This document shows positions 37,957 to 46,516 of a stretch of DNA of 64,000 nt, in pieces. A program made the position numbers and the translations under genes. The first letter of the stretch is position 1. Each line of letters opens with the position of its first letter. The DNA is from Chitinophagaceae bacterium 26-R-25 (lineage in GTDB: Bacteria > Bacteroidota > Bacteroidia > Chitinophagales > Chitinophagaceae): the NCBI GenBank assembly GCA_029906195.1, contig JARWSJ010000002.1, forward strand, positions 1,240,001 to 1,304,000, in the 5' to 3' direction. The notes under the pieces are model-generated. The model had not been told where the DNA came from. It worked only from the letters and a program-made list of their open reading frames with translations, and did no database searches.

Positions 37957-38667
37957 ATGAACATGAAAAAGATTGCACAGAGATTTTCTATTGTAGTTTT
38001 TATAATGCTTTCTATTGCAGGCACTTCAATGGCGCAGCAGTGGAAGAGCTACATTATTGGCGTGAAGGGTGATACGCTTAACCGTCTTGACAAGCAAGAC
38101 AGAAAGCAGGGGAAATGGGTGGTTAGAATTGAATCACTCCGTGGCGAGCCGGGGTACGAGGAAGAGGGTGTTTTTGTTGATGGCCGAAAGGAAGATACAT
38201 GGCGCAAATACAGCCTGATGGGTGATTTGCTGGCCGTAGAAAATTTTAAATGGGGCTTGAAAGACGGCAGCAATTTATACTACAGCAGCCTGACAGGAAA
38301 TGTTGCGATAGAAGAAAGCTGGCTGGCAATTAATCCTGATAAAAAATACGACACAATTGATGTGGAAAATGTTGACGATCCCGGGCATTTCACTCGCGTG
38401 GTGATTAAAAACGAAGGCGCGTCATTGAAGCATGGTACCTGGAAATACTTCGATCCGACTACCGGATTTGTAAATAAAACTGAATTCTATCATTTAGGGA
38501 AATTAGAAACAGATCCATTGTCTAAAGCCGCATCTACAGACACTCCGACCTCTGAGAAAAAAGACGCTGCCAAAGCAAGCTCCAAACCAAAAGAAGTGGA
38601 GGATTTTGAGAAACAGAATTCGGGTAAGAAGAAAGTGAAGGTGAGGGACGGAGCGACGGGATATTAG
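37957..38667 (+). CDS. Secreted protein of unknown function with MORN-like turns
   Basis: 236 residues with a signal peptide ending at TSMAQ. The body has repeated short units of the type GKW...E..GVFVDGRKEDTWRKY and KHGTWKYFDPTTGFVNKTEF, like the toxin-antitoxin/MORN-type beta units of Bacteroidota exported proteins. The C-terminal 50 residues are Lys/Ser/Glu-rich and disordered. Function unknown. ATG at 37957 or 37963 are both possible starts. Confidence 0.6.
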   Translation: MNMKKIAQRFSIVVFIMLSIAGTSMAQQWKSYIIGVKGDTLNRLDKQDRKQGKWVVRIESLRGEPGYEEEGVFVDGRKEDTWRKYSLMGDLLAVENFKWGLKDGSNLYYSSLTGNVAIEESWLAINPDKKYDTIDVENVDDPGHFTRVVIKNEGASLKHGTWKYFDPTTGFVNKTEFYHLGKLETDPLSKAASTDTPTSEKKDAAKASSKPKEVEDFEKQNSGKKKVKVRDGATGY

Positions 38668-38711
38668 GAGTGGAGAATTGAGAATTGAAAGTTGAAAATG
38701 ATTGTTATAAT

Positions 38712-38759
38712 GCGAAATGCCTAATATTGAGATAGTCTCTATTAGGCATTTCGCTTTTA
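38712..38759. terminator. Bidirectional terminator
   Basis: GCGAAATGCCTAAT / ATTAGGCATTTCGC perfect 14-base stem, then TTTT, between convergent genes. The loop has an inner GAGATAGTCTC hairpin. Confidence 0.9.
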
Positions 38760-38796
38760 GGTCATATTCTAATTCCTAATTTCTGGTTCCTGAATC

Positions 38797-39639
38797 CTAT
38801 CTAAGGTCTCCCGGCTGTACGACGTCCATGTCGCCGTAGTCAAGATTTTCACCACCCATTCCCCAAATAAAAGTGTAAGCAGCAGTGCCAGCGCCGGAGT
38901 GGATCGACCAGTTTGGCGAAATGATCGCCTGGTAGTTTTTCATCCACACGTGTCGTGTTTCCTGCGGCTCGCCCATGAAGTGGCAAATTGCCTGGTTTTC
39001 AGGAACTTCAAAATATAGGTACACTTCCATTCGGCGGTCATGCGTATGCGAAGGCATAGTGTTCCAAACGCTTCCCGTTTTTAGTTCTGTCATGCCCATT
39101 TGTATCTGGCATGTTTGTACAACAGAGTTTACAATCAGTTTATTGATGGTACGTGCGTTACAAGTTTCAGGTGTACCAAGGTTTACGATTTCCGCTTCGT
39201 TTTTGGTGATCTTCTTTGTTGGAAAATTTACGTGAGCAGGAGCGGAGTTGAAATAGAAATAAGCAGGCTTTTGTTTATCGTTGCTTTCAAAAGTTATTTC
39301 TTTGTTGCCGCGGCCTACATACAAAGCTTCTTTGTAATCCAGTTCATACACTGTTCCGTCAACCGTTATTTTGCCCGCACCGCCAACATTGATAAAACCG
39401 ATTTCACGACGCTCAAGAAAATAATTTGCTTTCAGAGGATCAATTGTTTCAAGCGTGAGTTTGCCTGACGCAGGAACTGCACCGCCTGCAATCACGCGAT
39501 CATACAAAGAGTAAACCATGTTCACATTGTCGTTCTCAAAAAGCTTTTCAATAAGGAAGTGTTCTCTTATTTTTTTTGTGTCATAATTCTTTACATCGTT
39601 GGGATGCGCAGCATGGCGCAGTTCATAATTGGTAGCCAT
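38797..39639 (-). CDS. kduI: 5-dehydro-4-deoxy-D-glucuronate isomerase
   Basis: 280 residues, the family length. Cupin-like enzyme that isomerises 5-keto-4-deoxyuronate to 2,5-diketo-3-deoxygluconate after unsaturated uronates have opened. [20 protein letters not shown] (about 192-212) has the metal-binding His-x-His and Glu, and SIHSGAGT (about 245) holds another His. Third gene of the leftward uronate operon behind kdgF and the PL17 lyase; spacing to the lyase stop is 104 bases, with a repeat between. Confidence 0.97.
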   Translation of the reverse strand: MATNYELRHAAHPNDVKNYDTKKIREHFLIEKLFENDNVNMVYSLYDRVIAGGAVPASGKLTLETIDPLKANYFLERREIGFINVGGAGKITVDGTVYELDYKEALYVGRGNKEITFESNDKQKPAYFYFNSAPAHVNFPTKKITKNEAEIVNLGTPETCNARTINKLIVNSVVQTCQIQMGMTELKTGSVWNTMPSHTHDRRMEVYLYFEVPENQAICHFMGEPQETRHVWMKNYQAIISPNWSIHSGAGTAAYTFIWGMGGENLDYGDMDVVQPGDLR

Positions 39640-39669
39640 ATTGATCGTTTATTTTTTGATTATTGGTTT

Positions 39670-39772
39670 AAGTAAAAAGTAAAAAGGCAAAAGTCAAAAT
39701 TCAAAACCCGTTGTTGCATTGTCGCTTTTTTACTTTTGAATTTTTACTTTTGATTTTTGAACGAATAATTTC
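39670..39772. repeat. Inverted repeat of GTAAAAAGTAAAAAGG words inside the uronate operon
   Basis: Left arm 39672-39706 and right arm 39724-39764 (TTTTTTACTTTTGAATTTTT). The right arm extends over the last seven codons of the PL17 gene, so the repeat encodes the lyase C-terminus (residues ending SFKNQK). Confidence 0.75.
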
Positions 39773-41945
39773 CTTTCCAGCTATAGGATTTTCCGCCAAA
39801 GGTAACGGTATGTACATCTGTTGCAGACGCCTTTGCATTATTAATTTCCAGCAGCCATTTTTCATTCTTTTTATTGATAAGCATTACGACTGTTGCTTCA
39901 TCGTTGCTGCCTATTACTTCAATTTTTGCGAAGCTTCCGTAAGAATCTTTACTTGCTTCGGAAGTGGCGCTGAAAGAGCCGTGAGGTTCGATGACTGAAG
40001 CAAACACATGATCGCTGCCGTTTTCGCGAATGGTTATGCCGGGCTCGTTTCGCAGACTGAATTCAGGATCATTTGCCCCAATCTCCGTAAAGAAAACTTC
40101 GGCATTATTGGAGGTGGCAGTAATAATGGTGTAAAAATTATGTTCGTTAAAAAGTGTGAACAAACTATTGTCGCTGTTGGCCGTTCCTTTTGCTTTTACC
40201 CACAAATATTCATAGCCATCTTTTTTACCAAACGGATACATTTGTGGCGAAGCTGTGTATTTGATATTTGTTTCGATAAGTGATCCTAAGTAATAAAAAC
40301 TGTAATCGTATTGATGTTGTTCTTTGGAAGAAAGCCTGTAAACATCAATCAGGAAGGGCTTTTCAATGCCTTCAGGTTGCACCATTGCCAACGTTCTCTG
40401 CATTGCTACACCGTTGTAAGCGGTTGTATCTTTTCCACTGGTGATCTGAAATGCTTTATTGCCAAGGTCGTTGAAATGCGTGTATGAAAATGCGTTTGCG
40501 GCCTCTGCTTTTTTAGTGTTGTTGTCATAATTGGATTTACCATCAATAGTCACTGTGTTGTGGGCAATGGTTTGCTTTGACCATGTTCTGTTTTCAGGTA
40601 AATAGCGGCCACCTCTTTTTTGTTCGATGTTGAGATAACGTGTGCCACCGTAATCGGTTAAGATCTCCTTTTCGCCGTCGTATAATTGAATGGAAAGTTT
40701 ATCAAAATGCCCGTGGTCCATTCCGTAAGCAGAGTACTTTAGCAATGCACTTACTGCATCGGGCGTTTCGTTGCTTCGCAAAATACTAATGCCGCCTTTG
40801 CTTCCGTCAGCACCATCTGTTAACGCAACTGAATGCCATTTGAAAGAAGGTGTTGATTTGCCTGCAGCAATCGCTTTTGCCACTTTTACGCCATCAGTAC
40901 TTAATAAAACGCGGTCCTGCTTTTGCGCAACATAAAGGAGGGAAGCATCATCTTTAATGGAACCATAGCTGATGTCAACTGCGTACACCACTTCGCCCGA
41001 TTCCCAGGATTTGTCTTTCAACGCATCATTAAATGGAAGGAAATAACCATCCGCGTCTGTCATTTGCAACAACACAGAAGTCGCTTTTGCAAGCGTTCCG
41101 TTTTTGTAAGAAAATATTTTTAACGACGGCTGGTTGTTGTCAATAGCTTTTGCCAGCACCAGGAAAGGTTGGATGGCGTAACGCAAATAATAAGCACCTT
41201 CAGTATAGTAACCATCTGGTGAGAACAATTGCTCAATCTGTTTAAGGTAACCTGTTTTGCCGTCTTTATTGCCGCCGTAGATTGCTTTGTTTACCATGTC
41301 TGTATCGCCGATCACATATCCGGTCATTGCCACTCCGGCAACGGACCATGTGCCGTGGTTATGGATCATGTTGAATGTCTTAGAATCATTCACTATCATG
41401 TAATGCACGAATTTGCGCAACAAACTATCTTCAATAAATTTTCTGTCATCCTTTGAAAGAAAGTCGTACACACAATCATACGCCTGCGCAGCGTGCACGA
41501 GCCAAACTGCATCATTGAGGCTTTGCCAGAAAAGCACGCCGGGTGTTCCTGAGTTTTTTCCTTCCGGATGCACTCCCAGGGAAGGATACATTTTGGCGTA
41601 TGCCAGGAACATTGCTTTCACGTACTCAGCATACTTTTTATCGCCGGTTACCTGCCATATGATGCCTGCGTTCAGCATGTTTTGGTAATTCAGTTTATGT
41701 TTTTCGTGTGAATAGCCACCACCGGGGTCTTTTGGAAAAGGGACGTCGATGCCGTTTTTAATATCTGCATCAACGCCGGATTTTGCTTCTGCAAATGTTT
41801 TGTCGAGCAAGGGATATTTTCCAAGTCCCTGTTTTATTTGTTGCACACCATCGTTGGTGAGAATGAGGTTCGGATGTTTGCTTTGCGCAAATGAAAGCGA
41901 TGAGAACAGCAGGCAGGTTGTGAGGGTTTTAAAATTTTTCAGCAT
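39744..41945 (-). CDS. PL17-family oligoalginate lyase (heparinase II/III-like)
   Basis: 733 residues from the ATG at 41945. A signal peptide ends at LSFAQ. The alpha/alpha toroid (about 30-380) contains HNHGTWSVAGVAMTGYVIGD with N196 and H197, and GYYTEGAYYLRYAIQPF with Y252/Y253. These match the catalytic Asn, His and Tyr of exolytic PL17 alginate lyases. The C-terminal half is the heparinase II/III beta domain (YGMDHGHFDKLSIQLYDGEKE). Such enzymes release unsaturated uronate monomers from oligoalginate. The substrate could be another uronate oligomer; alginate is the best guess. The start at 42023 would be repeat sequence. Confidence 0.88.
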   Translation of the reverse strand: MLKNFKTLTTCLLFSSLSFAQSKHPNLILTNDGVQQIKQGLGKYPLLDKTFAEAKSGVDADIKNGIDVPFPKDPGGGYSHEKHKLNYQNMLNAGIIWQVTGDKKYAEYVKAMFLAYAKMYPSLGVHPEGKNSGTPGVLFWQSLNDAVWLVHAAQAYDCVYDFLSKDDRKFIEDSLLRKFVHYMIVNDSKTFNMIHNHGTWSVAGVAMTGYVIGDTDMVNKAIYGGNKDGKTGYLKQIEQLFSPDGYYTEGAYYLRYAIQPFLVLAKAIDNNQPSLKIFSYKNGTLAKATSVLLQMTDADGYFLPFNDALKDKSWESGEVVYAVDISYGSIKDDASLLYVAQKQDRVLLSTDGVKVAKAIAAGKSTPSFKWHSVALTDGADGSKGGISILRSNETPDAVSALLKYSAYGMDHGHFDKLSIQLYDGEKEILTDYGGTRYLNIEQKRGGRYLPENRTWSKQTIAHNTVTIDGKSNYDNNTKKAEAANAFSYTHFNDLGNKAFQITSGKDTTAYNGVAMQRTLAMVQPEGIEKPFLIDVYRLSSKEQHQYDYSFYYLGSLIETNIKYTASPQMYPFGKKDGYEYLWVKAKGTANSDNSLFTLFNEHNFYTIITATSNNAEVFFTEIGANDPEFSLRNEPGITIRENGSDHVFASVIEPHGSFSATSEASKDSYGSFAKIEVIGSNDEATVVMLINKKNEKWLLEINNAKASATDVHTVTFGGKSYSWKGNYSFKNQK

Positions 41946-42054
41946 GGGCAAGCTTTGTAAGTTATGAGTTGAGAATTGAGAGTTGAGTGTTGAGAATGAT
42001 GAGATTGAGATGCTCTTTACCACTGCTCACCACTCATAACACTGAACTGTTCAT

Positions 42055-42393
42055 TTATTTTTTCAAGAAGTCTGCACGCATAGGTGCGAACGCGTCAATC
42101 AGTTCTCCTGCTTCGATACATTTTGCACCGTGCAAAACATTTGACGGAACAAAAAATCCTTCACCTTGTTTCAGCCGTTGGGTTTTGCCGTCAATTGTTA
42201 TTTCAAATACACCTTTGGCAACGTAGGAAGTTTGAATGTGCGGATGCTTGTGTTCATAACCAACAGCCCCGCTTTCAAATACTACACGTACCATCATAAC
42301 ATCTTGGTTATAACCCATGATCTGGCGCTTAACGCCCGGGTCGGTATTTTCAAATTGCATTTCCGGCTCCAGTAAAAATTCTTTGCTTTGCAT
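42055..42393 (-). CDS. kdgF: KdgF-type cupin, unsaturated uronate ring-opening
   Basis: 112 residues, one cupin. Metal-binding residues EHKHPHIQTS (H48, H50, Q54) and H88 in NVLHGA are visible, and D100, F102 and R106 in DAFAPMR lie where KdgF has its active-site trio. KdgF turns 4,5-unsaturated galacturonate, mannuronate or guluronate into the linear keto form, the step after PL17 and before KduI or a reductase. First gene of the leftward operon; a palindromic candidate operator lies 46 bases before its start codon. Confidence 0.93.
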   Translation of the reverse strand: MQSKEFLLEPEMQFENTDPGVKRQIMGYNQDVMMVRVVFESGAVGYEHKHPHIQTSYVAKGVFEITIDGKTQRLKQGEGFFVPSNVLHGAKCIEAGELIDAFAPMRADFLKK

Positions 42394-42438
42394 GGTTTGG
42401 TAATTGTTGGGAATAAAATCGGGTATGAAAATATTAAA

Positions 42439-42454
42439 AATTGGTTGACCAGTT
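42439..42454. promoter_or_regulatory. Candidate GntR-family operator upstream of kdgF
   Basis: AATTGGTTGACCAGTT contains TTGGT..ACCAG, an imperfect palindrome like UxuR/ExuR and FadR-type operators (ATTGGTATACCAAT type). It lies 46 bases upstream of the kdgF ATG, in the gap shared with the GntR gene. Confidence 0.5.
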
Positions 42455-42547
42455 GTGTTTTAAAATATCAATTTTTTGAAGTTTGTACTTCATTGTTACG
42501 TCAAAGAGGCCTATAGAATCGATTTTGACCTAATAATCAACGAATTC

Positions 42548-42610
42548 AAAAGTAAAAATTCAAAAGTCAAAATGGTTTGCCGAATTTTTGACTTTTGAAT
42601 TTTTACTTTT
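42548..42610. repeat. Perfect 25-base inverted repeat in the kdgF-gntR gap
   Basis: 42548-42572 and 42586-42610 are exact reverse complements with a 13-base loop, of the CAAAAGTAAAAATTC family. It separates the two candidate operators in a divergent gap, so it is not a terminator of either gene. Confidence 0.92.
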
Positions 42611-42618
42611 ATAACTCG

Positions 42619-42665
42619 AAAATTGGTCGTCCAATTTTGATTTGACACTTATTTTGATAATTTTG
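42619..42665 (+). promoter_or_regulatory. Promoter and overlapping operator of the GntR regulator gene
   Basis: AAAATTGG TCGT CCAATTTT (42619-42638) is a perfect palindrome with eight-base arms. A TTG at 42637-42639 (overlapping the palindrome), 18 bases, then TAATTTTG (42658-42665) forms a Bacteroidota-type promoter. This arrangement suggests autoregulation of the GntR protein. A single arm of the GGCTTCGACAGGCTCAGCC family lies just downstream (42664-42691), in the leader. Confidence 0.6.
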
Positions 42666-42710
42666 GCCTTCGACAGGCTCAGCCTGACATCAAATTGTAA
42701 ATATTGTTGA

Positions 42711-43421
42711 ATGAAAGATGTTTTGGAAGGATTGAAGGAAGTGGTGGTTGAGAAACCGGTGGATGTTATTATCCGACAGATCAAGGAATTGTTGATTTCC
42801 GGCCAGTTAAAACCGGGAGACAAGCTTCCGCCGGAAAGAAAACTATCCGAGAAGTTCGGTGTGGGTAGAACCCATGTGCGCGAGGCGATCCAAAAGTTGG
42901 AGTTTTATGGCATTTTAAAAACCAAGCCGCAAAGTGGGACTTATGTGGCCGGGATTGGCATTTCGGCATTGGAGGGTTTGATCAGTGACATTCTTAAAAT
43001 AGATGCTTATTCTTTCATGTCGCTCGTGGAAACACGGGTATTGCTGGAAACATCAGCTGTGGCGCTGGCTGCAGAGCGCAGGACGGAAGCAGATATTGAA
43101 AAACTGGAGCTTTCGCTGAACAACTATCTCACCAAAGCAAAACAGGGCATAAAGGCGGTAGATGAAGATCTTATGTTTCACCTGACGATTGCAGAAGTCA
43201 GTAAGAACCAGGTGCTAAAGTCTCTTCTACTCATCATCATTCCTGACATCATCACCAATTATTCTGTCTTTAAAGTCTGCGATACCATTACCGATAAAGC
43301 ACTCAACGAACACACACTACTGTTCCAACAAATAAAAGAAGGCGACGCTGCCGGAGCGCAAGCCACGATGAGAGAGCATTTGCAAGGCGTGATGGATTTT
43401 GCGAAAATGATAGCACAGTGA
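42711..43421 (+). CDS. FadR/GntR-family transcriptional regulator of the uronate cluster
   Basis: 236 residues. The N-terminal winged helix (about 10-75) has LISGQLKPGDKLPPERKLSE and VGRTHVREAIQKLE, the GntR signature; the rest is an FCD ligand-binding domain with His residues in FHLTIAE and LQGVMD segments (about 155 and 225). Divergent from kdgF with two palindromes in between; it probably represses the uronate operon and responds to a uronate such as KDG. The effector is inferred from context. Confidence 0.9.
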   Translation: MKDVLEGLKEVVVEKPVDVIIRQIKELLISGQLKPGDKLPPERKLSEKFGVGRTHVREAIQKLEFYGILKTKPQSGTYVAGIGISALEGLISDILKIDAYSFMSLVETRVLLETSAVALAAERRTEADIEKLELSLNNYLTKAKQGIKAVDEDLMFHLTIAEVSKNQVLKSLLLIIIPDIITNYSVFKVCDTITDKALNEHTLLFQQIKEGDAAGAQATMREHLQGVMDFAKMIAQ

Positions 43422-43812
43422 GAAATTGAGAATTGAAAATTGAAAGTTGAAAATTGAGAAGATGGATTGGTAGTCATTCTACTTATAACTTAAAACTGGC
43501 AACTCGAAACCACTTAATTATTTTTTCTTCTTCAAATGCAAAAGATCCCCGCATAGACAAAAGCAAAACTTTCAATTATTTAGAAAAAACTTAACAAAGG
43601 CAATCATTTTCTGCTGTTTGGAAAACGTTCATTCGTTGTACGTGATACTAAATCGCGGTTTCGTCAATTTTTTGATTCATAATCCGGAATTATCCTTCAA
43701 ATTTGCCGAGCAAATTATGACCCCTGCATTTTCCTGTTATGCCATATGCAGATCAGATTTCGTCAATAACTGAGAATGAACGGGTTTAGTTAAAAAATTA
43801 AACATTAGAAAA
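43422..43812. other. Gene-free stretch upstream of ald
   Basis: Contains a single arm of the TTGAAAATTGAAAGTTG family (43424-43457) and A+T-rich sequence. A clean palindrome AATTTGC CGA GCAAATT at 43700-43716 lies about 97 bases upstream of ald and could be an Lrp-type operator, as alanine dehydrogenases are often under Lrp control. No gene or RNA was seen. Confidence 0.45.
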
Positions 43813-44922
43813 ATGATTATCGGGTTACCTAAAGAAATTAAAAACAACGAAAACCGTGTAGCGTTGACTCCGGCCGGAGTTTCAGAATTGGTTGCTAACG
43901 GACACACTGTGTATGTGCAGTCAACTGCAGGTGAAGGAAGTGGATTTTCTGATGAAGAGTACCAAAGTGCAGGTGCAAAAATTCTCCCTACTATTGAAGA
44001 GGTGTACGCTATCGGCGAAATGATAGTGAAGGTGAAAGAACCAATTGAATCTGAATACAAATTGGTGAAAGAAAACCAATTGTTGTTTACATATTTCCAC
44101 TTCGCGTCTTACAAACCACTAACAGAAGCAATGGTAGCAAGCAAAGCAGTTTGTCTTGCTTACGAAACTGTTGAGAAAAACGGTGGCTTGCCATTGTTGG
44201 TTCCAATGAGTGAAGTGGCTGGTCGAATGGCGATCCAGAAAGGTGCCAACTACCTGGAAAAACCTTTGGGCGGTCGTGGTATTTTGCTTGGCGGTGTTGC
44301 GGGTGTAAATCCTGCAAAAGTGTTGATCCTTGGTGGTGGTGTAGTAGGAACAGAAGCTGCGAAAATGGCTGCTGGTCTGGGTGCTGACGTTACCATTATG
44401 GACGTGAGTCTTCCTCGTTTGCGTTATTTGTCTGACGTACTTCCTGCAAACGTGAAAACTGTAATGTCAAACCGTTACAACATTCGCGAACTGGCTAAAC
44501 AAGCTGACCTTATCGTAGGTGCTGTTTTGATTCCAGGCGCAAAAGCTCCATTCCTGATTACACGCGACATGCTGAAAGACCTTAAAAAAGGTTGTGTATT
44601 GGTGGATGTTGCCGTTGACCAGGGCGGTTGTATCGAGACTTGTAAACCTACAACTCACGAAAACCCAACTTATGTAATTGATAATGTGGTGCACTACTGT
44701 GTTGCGAATATGCCGGGTGCTGTGCCTTATACTTCTACACTGGCACTTACCAATGCTACTTTGCCTTATGTTATTCAATTGGCAAACAATGGCTGGAAAG
44801 ACGCTTGCCGTGCAGATGCAGGTTTGAAAAAAGGTTTGAACGTAGTAAACGGACAAATCGTGTACAAATCTGTAGCGGATACGTTTGGTATGGCACATTT
44901 GCCAGTAGAAGAGATTCTATAA
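43813..44922 (+). CDS. ald: Alanine dehydrogenase
   Basis: 369 residues, typical size. It converts L-alanine and NAD+ to pyruvate, ammonia and NADH. Visible are MIIGLPKEIKNNENRVALTP (with the substrate-binding Arg), VKVKEP with the catalytic Lys (about 75), FTYFHFA (about 93, catalytic His) and the NAD-binding VLILGGGVVGTEAAKMAAGLG (about 172). DQGG (about 270) binds substrate. Monocistronic, ended by an inverted repeat. Confidence 0.96.
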   Translation: MIIGLPKEIKNNENRVALTPAGVSELVANGHTVYVQSTAGEGSGFSDEEYQSAGAKILPTIEEVYAIGEMIVKVKEPIESEYKLVKENQLLFTYFHFASYKPLTEAMVASKAVCLAYETVEKNGGLPLLVPMSEVAGRMAIQKGANYLEKPLGGRGILLGGVAGVNPAKVLILGGGVVGTEAAKMAAGLGADVTIMDVSLPRLRYLSDVLPANVKTVMSNRYNIRELAKQADLIVGAVLIPGAKAPFLITRDMLKDLKKGCVLVDVAVDQGGCIETCKPTTHENPTYVIDNVVHYCVANMPGAVPYTSTLALTNATLPYVIQLANNGWKDACRADAGLKKGLNVVNGQIVYKSVADTFGMAHLPVEEIL

Positions 44923-44930
44923 AACAAAGT

Positions 44931-44998
44931 CAAAATTAAAAAGTCAAAAGTCAAAAAGAGGTTTCCAATTTTTGACTTTTGACTTTTTAGTTTTTAAT
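44931..44998. repeat. Inverted repeat acting as likely shared 3' end
   Basis: AAAAAGTCAAAAGTCAAAAA arm (44938-44957) and TTTTTGACTTTTGACTTTTT arm (44970-44989) are perfect over 20 bases. Convergent gap; A-run and T-run outside could allow termination in both directions. Confidence 0.85.
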
Positions 44999-45287
44999 TC
45001 ATTTGCAGCGATGGCAGCCTGAACCCATGGCCATCCAATACAAAAAGCTCGTCGATCTCGTAGGTCCAGTATTTATATAAGGGAGATTTGATGAGATAGG
45101 CTTCCACACTCTCTTTATCCTCAGCGTTGATGGTAATCCAAGTGCGTCTTTTTTCCATGCTCACGGCATAATATTCAACTATATCCTTGTTAATGAGATA
45201 ATTAATGTAGGTACGATGCGCCGGTACAAGTGTCATAAATTCATCGTCCCACGAAAAGTCTATGCTTACCTGGTATTTCTTCATCAT
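44994..45287 (-). CDS. Small conserved-looking protein, ferredoxin-like fold suspected
   Basis: 97 residues with no signal peptide. The pattern YQVSIDFSWDDEFMTLVPAH, then IVEYYAVSMEKRRTWITINA and ESVEAYLIKSPLYKYWTYEI looks like a YCII/muconolactone-isomerase-like alpha+beta barrel of two short repeats. No function can be given. Either of two adjacent ATG codons could start it. The downstream end overlaps slightly with the repeat at 44998. Confidence 0.6.
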   Translation of the reverse strand: MMKKYQVSIDFSWDDEFMTLVPAHRTYINYLINKDIVEYYAVSMEKRRTWITINAEDKESVEAYLIKSPLYKYWTYEIDELFVLDGHGFRLPSLQMN

Positions 45288-45349
45288 AATATACTAACGG
45301 ATAATCCCGCTTTTTAGTTTTAGACAACTTGATAACCAAAGTAGTTGCA

Positions 45350-46516
45350 TTAAACGCATGAAAGTTTTTTTGACAGCCCTCGTATTCTAACAGTCGCAAG
45401 GGTTGAGTACAGGAACCATAAAATAATGAGGTGTAAAATGGCTGGTCCATTTTCTGTGAGCGAACCTCCCTGTTGCACAATAGAAAGATAGACTTTTAAA
45501 AACGGCGTTGTTGGCAGCAATGCCGATAACCATTGAATAGCAGTTGGCAGACTTTCAAATGGCCACACATAGCCCGTGATCAGAAAAATAGGGTAAGTGG
45601 TGAATGTCATTATTTGTGCAGCAATTAACTGAGTGCTGAAAAGCGAGCCCAGCCATGTACCAAAACTAATGAGGCAACAAATAAAAAGCATGAGCAATAA
45701 AGTAAGTTGCCATTCATTGCCGCGATTGGGCAAATGCAAAACGGTAAAGTTTACATTCAGGAAGAAAAAAGCATAGCATCCGAAAAGTATAAAATAGAAG
45801 AATCCTTTTCCCCAAACGGCGAGTGAATAATAGTGGTTGGATAATTGCAGAAGTTCAGGCAGTGTGTTTTTTTCGCGTTCACCTGCGAAGCTGCACGCAA
45901 GACCGATGAGTAATGTTTGTTGCAAAATAAGCATTAGCAAACCCGGCAACAGAAAGGCTCCGTAACTTGAACGCTCATTGTAAAGTGGCCTGTAATCAAG
46001 GCTTACAGGCATTGTTTCGCGCATGGCAATGGCCTCTGTCATTCCGTTCTTTTGAAAGTATTGCAAACGGACGCCAGCGCTTACAGTGAGGCTAACTTCA
46101 GTAACTGCGCTTAAAATATCGCTCGATGGTAGGAAGCGACCAACGTTTAATGCGAGCAGGGCTTTTGATTGATGCAAGGATAAAACTTTCTTCTCCATTC
46201 CTTTTTTCAGATACAAATAGCCCTGGCAATAGCCGTCATTCATAAGTTCTTGTGCATCTTCAACGGATGCGGCACTGATTACATCTATGGTTTGTGTATT
46301 GTTTAATTGCTCGGTTAGGAGTCGCGATAAGCTGCTGCGATCAGCATCGATAACGGCCAGTTTAACTTCTGTTTCTTCTTTGTTAATATAGATACTTCCA
46401 TAAAAAAATGCATACACAATGGGAGCAATGAGCAGTGTGAGCAAAAGGCTGTGATCCCTTGCTATCATTGCAGTTTCACGTTTTGTAATATTCCATATGT
46501 TGCGAAGAAAACTCAT
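45350..46516 (-). CDS. ABC-2 type transporter permease
   Basis: 388 residues. One N-terminal transmembrane helix, a large periplasmic domain (about 45-185), then five hydrophobic segments from about 190 onward: the ABC2 membrane 3 fold as in YhhJ/YhiH-type exporters. Its start overlaps the stop of the preceding permease by 4 bases (ATGA), indicating translational coupling. Last gene of the four-gene export operon. No ATPase is encoded with it. Confidence 0.88.
   Translation of the reverse strand: MSFLRNIWNITKRETAMIARDHSLLLTLLIAPIVYAFFYGSIYINKEETEVKLAVIDADRSSLSRLLTEQLNNTQTIDVISAASVEDAQELMNDGYCQGYLYLKKGMEKKVLSLHQSKALLALNVGRFLPSSDILSAVTEVSLTVSAGVRLQYFQKNGMTEAIAMRETMPVSLDYRPLYNERSSYGAFLLPGLLMLILQQTLLIGLACSFAGEREKNTLPELLQLSNHYYSLAVWGKGFFYFILFGCYAFFFLNVNFTVLHLPNRGNEWQLTLLLMLFICCLISFGTWLGSLFSTQLIAAQIMTFTTYPIFLITGYVWPFESLPTAIQWLSALLPTTPFLKVYLSIVQQGGSLTENGPAILHLIILWFLYSTLATVRIRGLSKKLSCV

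Noticed and set aside
43422-43812. Riboswitch upstream of ald
   Set aside because: No glycine or other known aptamer core was seen; only A+T-rich sequence, one repeat arm and a short palindrome.
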